Shown piece by piece: positions 1 to 5,538 of a DNA stretch of 7,637 bases (positions are counted from its first letter, which is position 1; every line of letters begins with the position of its first letter). The DNA lies in the NCBI GenBank assembly GCA_019751475.1, contig JAIENH010000176.1:1-7637 (forward strand). The letters run 5' to 3'. The position numbers and the translations under genes were made by a program. The notes under the pieces are model-generated. The model was not told the DNA's origin. It searched no databases and was given only the letters and a program-made list of their open reading frames with translations. This stretch comes from Cyclobacteriaceae bacterium (GTDB lineage: Bacteria; Bacteroidota; Bacteroidia; Cytophagales; Cyclobacteriaceae).

Positions 1-1373
1 GTTCCTTTCGGGAATAAATTTCCTTCGGGAATGGTGTAGGTGCCATCGGGTTGTGGTTTGATGCGGAGGATTTTTCCGCGCAAGTCATTGGTATTGCCCG
101 ATGATTTTTGTGCATCAAACGGAAAACGCTTCGGGCGCTCATCGGCTGGGCTGAAACCGTCCGACTCAAACGGACTGGTGTTGTCGCCCGTAGAGGCATA
201 GAGATTTCCATCGGGGCCAAACGCCAGCGAGCCACCCGTGTGGCAGCATGTCTCGCGCTGCACGGCTACTTCCAGTATTTCTTTTTCGGAGGCCAAATCA
301 ATTTTATCGCCCGTGAATGTGAAACGTGAAATCACGTTGGCCGATTTTTCGGGATGCGAGTAGAAAATGTATACCCAATTATTTTTTTCAAAGTCAGGGT
401 CGCGGGTGAGGCCAATCATGCCGTCTTCATGCGTGGAGTACACTTTCACTTCATTAATGACTTTAATAGAGTCGGTTTTCGGGTCGTACAATTTCACGCG
501 CCCCCTGCGTTCGAGAAAAATGATGCGGCCGTCCGGCAGAATATCCATTTCCGTGGGCTCATTAAAATTATAACCCAGCACTACTTTGGTGAAGCGATTT
601 TCTTCGGGTGCGCGAATTGCTGTAGCTTTTTTATAATCTAATTTCTGATTGCCGATAGCGTACGAAATTCCTTTCTCAATATGCACCAGGTACAATGAAT
701 CAGAAAAACTTTCTTTGGTGTGACCCATGCCGGCATAGAAGGCGCGGCCCCCGTCAAACTCATGGTACCACGCGATGGGATGCGTGCTGCCATTCTCACC
801 GCCTTTGTATGAAGTTTCATCCAGTGTGTAGAGCACATTGATATCAGGTGAAATGGTTTTGTAGTTGTACCATTCATCGGTGCGCTTCCATTCGTCCGGC
901 AAGCCTTCGGTGAGCGCATCGGGTTTGGCTTTGCGCACGATGGCCTCTTGTATTTGCGGATGACTTTTGAAATAGCCGCCTACCAATTTTCCATACCACA
1001 GCCATTCGTATTCGCAGTCGGCTGCTGCGTGGATGCCCATGTAGCCACCCCCCGCCTGGATGAAGCGCTGAAAGTCGGTCTGCTGGTTGGCGTTGAGCAC
1101 ATCGCCCGTGGTGCTTAGAAAAACCACAGCCTTGTACTTCTGCAAGTTGGCATCGGTAAACGCGTTGGCATTTTCGGTGGTGTCAACATCAAAATTATTT
1201 TTGAGCCCGAGTTTGAAGATGGCATCCTTCCCCGCTTCGATTGACTCGTGCCGGTACCCTTTGGTTTTGGTGAAGACGAGGATGCGCGGTTTTTGCTGCG
1301 TACAGGCAACGAAGAGAACAACGACCAATAGCACGGCCAGGCGCGCTACAGAAGACGTGAGGGCTGATTTCAT
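1..1373 (-). CDS. ThuA domain / glucose-sorbosone dehydrogenase lipoprotein, 5' part (cut by the window edge)
   Basis: An open frame runs from the ATG at 1373 to the left edge without a stop: 457 complete codons, C-terminal part missing. The start is firm, because an in-frame TAA lies 9 bases upstream and no other ATG is near. Residues 1-24 form a lipoprotein signal (hydrophobic LAVLLVVVLFVAC, lipid-modified Cys24), so the protein is probably anchored in a cell-envelope membrane. Residues about 28-245 are a ThuA-like (trehalose-utilisation, glutamine-amidotransferase fold) domain, with RILVFTKTKGYRHES, GGGYMGIHAAAD and AFYAGMGHTKESF. From about residue 250 a six-bladed propeller of the PQQ-dependent glucose/sorbosone dehydrogenase family begins (EDGMIGL; CCHTGGSLAFGPDGNLY; STGD). 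His378 aligns with the catalytic His of soluble glucose dehydrogenase. Bacteroidota members of this architecture usually continue into PKD and cytochrome c domains, which would lie off the window. Role inferred: oxidation of sugars or sugar alcohols in the envelope; the substrate is unknown. Confidence 0.93.
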   Translation of the reverse strand, partial: MKSALTSSVARLAVLLVVVLFVACTQQKPRILVFTKTKGYRHESIEAGKDAIFKLGLKNNFDVDTTENANAFTDANLQKYKAVVFLSTTGDVLNANQQTDFQRFIQAGGGYMGIHAAADCEYEWLWYGKLVGGYFKSHPQIQEAIVRKAKPDALTEGLPDEWKRTDEWYNYKTISPDINVLYTLDETSYKGGENGSTHPIAWYHEFDGGRAFYAGMGHTKESFSDSLYLVHIEKGISYAIGNQKLDYKKATAIRAPEENRFTKVVLGYNFNEPTEMDILPDGRIIFLERRGRVKLYDPKTDSIKVINEVKVYSTHEDGMIGLTRDPDFEKNNWVYIFYSHPEKSANVISRFTFTGDKIDLASEKEILEVAVQRETCCHTGGSLAFGPDGNLYASTGDNTSPFESDGFSPADERPKRFPFDAQKSSGNTNDLRGKILRIKPQPDGTYTIPEGNLFPKG

Positions 1374-1391
1374 AGAAGTAATTTAGGATTG

Positions 1392-1399
1392 CCAAGGTA
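1392..1399 (-). promoter_or_regulatory. Candidate -7 element of the ThuA/dehydrogenase gene
   Basis: On the minus strand this reads TACCTTGG, one base from the Bacteroidota -7 consensus TAnnTTTG. It sits 18 nt before the ATG at 1373, matching the short spacings of the fic and mutS candidates. No clear TTG -33 box is seen at the expected distance. This rests on motif and position alone. Confidence 0.35.
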
Positions 1400-1420
1400 G
1401 AAAATGAGGGATGAATTACA

Positions 1421-1451
1421 CAGTCCCTGATGTAAAAGAGGGCTGGTTTTT
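1421..1451. terminator. Imperfect hairpin between the orphan mutS tail and the ThuA gene
   Basis: CAGTCCCT (1421-1428) pairs with AGGGCTG (1439-1445) as a seven-pair stem with one bulged T and a 10-nt loop. Five T residues follow on the plus strand (1447-1451); on the minus strand they form an A-run before the stem, with no T-run after it. It lies about 30 bp beyond the stop of the orphan mutS tail, so it could be what is left of the original mutS terminator. As a minus-strand terminator it is weak. Confidence 0.25.
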
Positions 1452-1474
1452 GGATGAGTTGGAATGCAGATGAG

Positions 1475-1555
1475 TTACTTTTTTAATGCCGTCAGCACTT
1501 CATTCAACTTCAACAGCGCCTCCACAGGACTACTGGTGTTAATATAAATCTTTGA
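1475..1555 (-). pseudogene. Orphan 3' end of a second mutS (26 codons plus stop)
   Basis: Read on the minus strand, this stretch ends with SPVEALLKLNEVLT-ALKK and a TAA stop at 1477-1475. The functional MutS ends SPVEALLKLNEVLT-LLKK-RSH. Over the 78 aligned bases (1478-1555 against 2841-2918) I count 60 identities and no gaps, and 22 of 26 residues agree. Ten of the 14 differing codons are synonymous. There is no start codon, and nothing upstream of it resembles MutS: the next sequence upstream is the end of fic. It is therefore a stranded gene end rather than a gene. By chance or not, it is in the same frame as fic, five codons beyond the fic TGA. It marks the junction of an insertion or allele replacement that carried fic. 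The identity to the mutS tail is seen directly; the history is inferred. Confidence 0.88.
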
Positions 1556-1570
1556 GCTTTTTTCACTAAA

Positions 1571-2695
1571 TCAATTAAAAATTGTAAAGTATTCATGAAA
1601 TGCGAAGATGCGATAACGTTGGTTGCCGCTGAGTTCGCGCAAGATACCAAGCCGCTCAAAATCAGCTATCAATTTGTAGGCCGATACTTTAGAAAGGTTT
1701 GTGATTTTTGCCACTTCATCTGGCCTAATAATAGGGGTTGAGAAAAGTTTTGTCATTAATAATTGTGCGGACTTCATCCTTTTACCAAGCTGCGCGATGC
1801 GATTGATTTCACAGTCCTTCTTCAGCTCGAGTATTTTTCGCAATCCTTGAATCGCCCGTTCAGAGGTTTCTATTGAGCCTACCAAGAAGAAACGTAACCA
1901 TGTATTTAAATCATTTCGTGTACGTACGGCTGTTAAATTGTCATAGTAAGAACTCCGATGGCGTTCAAAGAAGTCAGACAGATAAAGCACCGGTTTTTTC
2001 ATAACGCCCGTGTGGATAAAATACAAGGTGATCATCATTCGGCCAATGCGACCATTACCATCCAAAAAAGGATGAATCGTTTCAAATTGGTAATGAGCTA
2101 ATGCTATTTTAATGACATGCGGCAGTCCTGTATTTTCGTTATGCAAGAAATTTTCAAGATCGCCCATTAACGGATCAACCTCTTGCCAGATTGGAGGAAT
2201 AAACACTGCATCCCTTAAGCCCGATCCGCCTATCCAATTTTGACTGGTCCGAAATTCACCAGGCATCTTGTGTTCACCACGCACATTTTTCAACAAAAGA
2301 GCATGTGCTTGCCGCAATAGACGAGATGAAAGTGGGATCTTTTCAAGATTGGCCAAACTTTCATTCATAGCCTTGATGTAATTGTTTACTTCAAGCCAGT
2401 CATTTCTCTTTTCAGGTTCGATTTCATTTTCTTGTAGCATCGCCTCTTCCATGTTGGTTTGTGTACCTTCAATACGGCTTGACACAGTTGCCTCTTTTAC
2501 TACATGGAGTTTTATGAAATGATCCACATCGGGTACCAACTCCGAATAAGCGCTCAATTCGCCTAACTTGAGATTTGCTTGTTCAATCAATGGCAGCAAA
2601 TCCGTATAGTCAAACCGAAACGGTTTGTTGATAGGGTTAGGCTGAAAAGCTTTGTAGCCTGATTGCTGGATGAAGCTGCCTGATTGAAAGTCCAT
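1571..2695 (-). CDS. Fic family protein (predicted AMP transferase, self-inhibited, C-terminal winged helix)
   Basis: This 374-residue protein has the usual length for stand-alone Fic proteins with a Fic_N domain and a C-terminal helix-turn-helix. Residues about 20-95 are the N-terminal Fic_N region. It contains the inhibitory motif SSRIEG (Ser72, Glu76, Gly77); in the family, this glutamate blocks productive ATP binding, so no separate antitoxin is needed. The catalytic Fic motif is HPFLDGNGRIGR at residues 208-219, with His208 as the predicted base and every consensus position present, so the enzyme should transfer AMP (or another NMP) to a protein hydroxyl. Residues about 305-365 look like a winged helix (RPDEVAKITNLSKVSAYKLI, then GNQRYRIF). 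The ATG is fixed by an in-frame TAA 15 nt upstream. Its protein target is unknown. Sampled lines of the gene are lower in GC (35-52%) than sampled mutS lines (48-55%). It lies between two mutS 3' ends, which suggests acquisition by transfer. It is probably cytoplasmic. Confidence 0.95.
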   Translation of the reverse strand: MDFQSGSFIQQSGYKAFQPNPINKPFRFDYTDLLPLIEQANLKLGELSAYSELVPDVDHFIKLHVVKEATVSSRIEGTQTNMEEAMLQENEIEPEKRNDWLEVNNYIKAMNESLANLEKIPLSSRLLRQAHALLLKNVRGEHKMPGEFRTSQNWIGGSGLRDAVFIPPIWQEVDPLMGDLENFLHNENTGLPHVIKIALAHYQFETIHPFLDGNGRIGRMMITLYFIHTGVMKKPVLYLSDFFERHRSSYYDNLTAVRTRNDLNTWLRFFLVGSIETSERAIQGLRKILELKKDCEINRIAQLGKRMKSAQLLMTKLFSTPIIRPDEVAKITNLSKVSAYKLIADFERLGILRELSGNQRYRIFAFHEYFTIFN

Positions 2696-2712
2696 TTGCT
2701 TGTTCGGTTAGA

Positions 2713-2720
2713 CAAAGTTA
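2713..2720 (-). promoter_or_regulatory. Candidate -7 element of fic
   Basis: The minus strand reads TAACTTTG, a full match to the Bacteroidota -7 consensus TAnnTTTG, 17 nt before the fic ATG. That would give a leader of roughly ten nucleotides. It overlaps the first GTTAAC box (2717-2722), so a protein bound there would block the promoter. No TTG -33 box is evident at 19-21 bp; that position holds GTT from the second box. Confidence 0.55.
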
Positions 2721-2787
2721 ACTAAAAAGCTTATTAAGTTAACTTTACTACCGTTAAAATTAACTACTATATTACTTTAGTTAAGCT
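2713..2787. repeat. Four GTTAAC-like boxes at exact 21-bp spacing (possible operator)
   Basis: The boxes start at 2717 (GTTAAC), 2738 (GTTAAC), 2759 (ATTAAC) and 2780 (GTTAAG), each 21 bp from the next. Flanking bases agree as well: with context they read aaGTTAACta, aaGTTAACtt, aaATTAACta and taGTTAAGct. The core is a palindrome, and box 2 extends to a perfect 10-bp palindrome. Spacing of two helical turns puts all four on one face of the DNA, as expected for cooperative binding by a dimeric regulator. The array fills most of the mutS-fic gap, which is only about 27% GC (2701-2820), and its last box overlaps the fic -7 element. The winged-helix domain of Fic is one candidate binder (inference). 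Chance in AT-rich DNA is the alternative. Confidence 0.6.
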
Positions 2788-2828
2788 TGATGAGCTTAAA
2801 TCGAGTATTGTATATTTTCCCTCAAGAG

Positions 2829-5441
2829 CTAATGTGATCGCTTTTTCAGAAGAGTCAACACCTCATTCAACTTCAACAACGCCTCCACGGGGCTAATGGT
2901 GTTGATGTCGATCTGCGACAGCATTTCGTGTATGGCTTTTGATTTAGGGTCGATCTCAAACAAACTCATTTGTTGAGTGGCTTTGGGTAGTTCTTCAAAC
3001 TTCTTTGCCTTTTCGTTTTTGTGCTTGTCTTTTTCTAGGAAATGAAGAATTTCATTTGCCCGTAGCACAACTTTGTTGGGCATACCTGCAATTTGCGCCA
3101 CGTGAATACCAAAACTGTGCTCGCTGCCCCCTTCTTTCAGCTTACGCATGAAAATAATTTTGTCGCCAATTTCTTTCACACTTACATTGAAGTTTTTCAC
3201 ACGCACAAAATCTTCTGTCAGTTGATTGAGCTCGTGGTAGTGCGTGGCAAAAAGTGTTTTGGGTTTGTAGTCTTTGTGCTGGTGCAAATACTCTACAATC
3301 GCCCATGCAATGGAAACACCGTCATAAGTAGAAGTACCGCGACCAATCTCATCCATCAAAATCAAACTGCGATCGCTGAGATTATTTAAGATACTGGCGG
3401 TCTCAATCATCTCCACCATAAAGGTCGATTCGCCACGCGAGAGATTGTCGCTGGCGCCAACGCGGGTGAAAATTTTATCGACAATACCGATGGTGGCAAC
3501 CTCCGCGGGAACGAAGCTTCCCATCTGCGCCATCAACACAATCAAGGCGGTCTGTCTGAGCAAAGCTGATTTACCTGCCATGTTAGGGCCGGTGATGATC
3601 AGGATTTGTTGTGTTTCCGTATCGAGGTAAATGTCATTCGGCACGTAGCTTTCACCTACTGGCAGTTGCTTTTCAATAACCGGGTGGCGACCTGCTTTGA
3701 TGGCCAGTCGTGTAGAGTCACTGATCTCTGGCTTTGCATATTTGTTGGTGCGGGCGGTATTCGCAAATGACAACAGGCAATCCAACACGGCAATCACACG
3801 GGCGTTTTGCTGGATTTGTGAAATGTAATCGGCTGTGTGCTGCACCAACTCAGTAAACAAGCGTACTTCAATCACGGAGAGTTTTTCCTCCGCGTGAAGG
3901 ATTTTCTCTTCGTACACCTTTAGTTCTTCAGTGATGTAGCGCTCGGCATTCACCAGCGTCTGCTTGCGTATCCAATCACTCGGCACCTTGTCTTTGTTGG
4001 CATTGCTGACTTCGAGGTAATAGCCAAAGACTTTGTTGTAAGAAACCTTTAACGAGTTGATGCCAGTACGCTCCACTTCGCGTTTCTGCACTTGCAACAA
4101 ATAATCTTTTCCCGCGAAAGCGATGGAACGCAACTCATCTAACTCGGCATTCACACCTTCTTTGATGATGCCGCCCATGTGCATGAGCATAGGCGCATCG
4201 TCTTTCAATTCTTTTTCAATTTTTTCCAACAGAAACTCGCATCGGTGCAGTTGATCGCCCAACTTTATCAGTTCGGGTTTTGAACTTTTCAGCAATACAT
4301 CTTTGATTGGAAGAATAGCCTGTAATGATCGCTTCAGTTGCAACAACTCGCGCGGGTTCACACGCCCTACGGCCACTTTTGAAATCAGACGCTCTAAATC
4401 GGCAATGTGCCGTAGATGTTCCGTAATTTTTTCGGAGAGATCGGCATTCAAATAAAAATGCTCAACAATCTGCAATCGCTCTTCGATAGCCAGCTTTTCT
4501 TTTAAGGGTAAAATCATCCATTGCCTCAACTGGCGCGAGCCCATGGGCGTGATGGTCTGATCTAAAATCTGCAACAACGGCACCCCGCCTTCGTTAGGTG
4601 AATGCACGATTTCCAAATTCCGAATAGTGAATCGATCGAGCCACACGTACTTTTCTTCATCGATGCGCGAGATGGCCGCGATGTGATTGGTCTCCTTGTG
4701 CTCGGTAGCTTCGAGGTAATGCAAAATGGCCCCGGCCGCAATGATAGCCTCGTTCATGCCATCAATGCCAAATCCTTTCAGTGTGTTGGTTTTGAATTGA
4801 CTGATTAGTTTCTCGTTGGCAAAATCAAACGCATACACCCATTCATCCAGCGCAAACGTGGCATAGCCTTCGGCAAACTGCGCTTCAAATTTTTCGCGAT
4901 GGGTTTTTGAGAAAATAATTTCGGCTGGGCCAAAACTTTGAATGAGTTTGTTCACATATACCTCAGTGCCTTGTGCGGCATAAAACTCGCCCGTGCTGAT
5001 ATCTAGGAACGAAACCCCGAATACATTTTTGCTGATATGCATGGAAGCAAGAAAATTATTCTGCTTTTTCTCCAACACATTATCATTGAACGAAACACCG
5101 GGCGTAACCAATTCGGTAACGCCACGTTTTACAATTCCCTTTACAAAGCGTGGGTCTTCTAACTGATCGCAGATGGCCACACGATGGCCTGCCCTTACCA
5201 ACTTCGGCAAATAATTATCTAGCGCGTGGTGAGGAAAACCAGCCAATTCAATTTCAGAAGCTGAGCCATTGCCGCGCTTGGTAAGCGTAATGTCAAGAAC
5301 TTTGCTTGCCTTGATGGCATCTTCACCAAACGTTTCATAAAAATCGCCCACGCGAAAAAGCAATAGAGCGCCCGGGTACTTCACCTTGATGGCGTTGTAC
5401 TGTTTCATTAACGGGGTGTCCATTGCGCCTGCTCCTGCCAT
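2829..5441 (-). CDS. mutS: DNA mismatch repair protein MutS
   Basis: MutS recognises mismatches and small loops and, with ATP, recruits MutL to start strand-specific repair in the cytoplasm. From the ATG at 5441 it has 870 residues, close to the usual 850-880. The N-terminal mismatch-binding domain carries the Phe-x-Glu motif in VGDFYETFGEDA (Phe34, Glu36). Connector, lever and clamp domains follow. The ATPase has Walker A GPNMAGKS (618-625), the signature region DNLSRGESTF (665-674), Walker B LILMDEIGRGTS (Asp697, Glu698) and the ATHYHE switch (His734). QMSLF (824-828) fits the sliding-clamp binding motif, and a short helical tail ends SPVEALLKLNEVLT. Nothing essential is missing. The frame could open at a TTG at 5465, but that codon lies inside the candidate -7 element, so I prefer ATG 5441. 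ATG 5423 (864 residues), with AGGAG 8 nt before it, is a possible alternative. Its last codons recur at 1478-1555. Confidence 0.97.
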   Translation of the reverse strand: MAGAGAMDTPLMKQYNAIKVKYPGALLLFRVGDFYETFGEDAIKASKVLDITLTKRGNGSASEIELAGFPHHALDNYLPKLVRAGHRVAICDQLEDPRFVKGIVKRGVTELVTPGVSFNDNVLEKKQNNFLASMHISKNVFGVSFLDISTGEFYAAQGTEVYVNKLIQSFGPAEIIFSKTHREKFEAQFAEGYATFALDEWVYAFDFANEKLISQFKTNTLKGFGIDGMNEAIIAAGAILHYLEATEHKETNHIAAISRIDEEKYVWLDRFTIRNLEIVHSPNEGGVPLLQILDQTITPMGSRQLRQWMILPLKEKLAIEERLQIVEHFYLNADLSEKITEHLRHIADLERLISKVAVGRVNPRELLQLKRSLQAILPIKDVLLKSSKPELIKLGDQLHRCEFLLEKIEKELKDDAPMLMHMGGIIKEGVNAELDELRSIAFAGKDYLLQVQKREVERTGINSLKVSYNKVFGYYLEVSNANKDKVPSDWIRKQTLVNAERYITEELKVYEEKILHAEEKLSVIEVRLFTELVQHTADYISQIQQNARVIAVLDCLLSFANTARTNKYAKPEISDSTRLAIKAGRHPVIEKQLPVGESYVPNDIYLDTETQQILIITGPNMAGKSALLRQTALIVLMAQMGSFVPAEVATIGIVDKIFTRVGASDNLSRGESTFMVEMIETASILNNLSDRSLILMDEIGRGTSTYDGVSIAWAIVEYLHQHKDYKPKTLFATHYHELNQLTEDFVRVKNFNVSVKEIGDKIIFMRKLKEGGSEHSFGIHVAQIAGMPNKVVLRANEILHFLEKDKHKNEKAKKFEELPKATQQMSLFEIDPKSKAIHEMLSQIDINTISPVEALLKLNEVLTLLKKRSH
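2841..2918 (-). repeat. Functional-copy partner of the mutS-tail direct repeat
   Basis: These bases encode the last MutS codons before the final Arg-Ser-His and pair with 1478-1555 as a diverged direct repeat in the same orientation, 1363 bp apart. The best block, 2854-2903 against 1491-1540, differs at 6 of 50 bases. Past Lys-Lys the copies part: this one adds RSH and TAG, the other stops at once with TAA. Confidence 0.85.
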
Positions 5442-5462
5442 TTGACTTTTTTGTGATGCAGG

Positions 5463-5470
5463 CAAATATA
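5463..5470 (-). promoter_or_regulatory. Candidate -7 element of mutS
   Basis: The minus strand reads TATATTTG, a full match to TAnnTTTG, 21 nt before the ATG at 5441. Its position argues against translation from the upstream in-frame TTG (5465-5463), which forms the end of the element. No clear -33 TTG is seen. The element lies in the short gap (5442-5538) after the upstream gene, which shows no convincing terminator, so some read-through into mutS is possible. Confidence 0.5.
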
Positions 5471-5538
5471 GAAGTTAGGGAAAACATAACCTCTTTACGC
5501 GAACGCAGCGAGTTGATGCTGAGTTTTTAGCCTTGGTT

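Noticed and set aside
108..1386. Several plus- and minus-strand open frames of 60-100 codons inside the first gene (for example 354-641 plus and 1087-1386 plus).
   Set aside because: They overlap the continuous minus-strand frame that encodes recognisable ThuA and dehydrogenase motifs, and their translations show no family features.
2786..2828. A possible terminator just after mutS (AAGCT-catca-AGCTT on the minus strand).
   Set aside because: The stem is five weak pairs without a T-run, and part of it belongs to the fourth GTTAAC-like box.
3093..4808. Plus-strand open frames of 60-98 codons within mutS.
   Set aside because: They are antisense to strongly conserved MutS coding sequence and have no recognisable content.
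5490..5535. A possible hairpin (CAGC and GCTG around 5506-5522) between the secreted-protein gene and mutS.
   Set aside because: The stem is only four pairs with an eight-base loop and no T-run follows on the minus strand.
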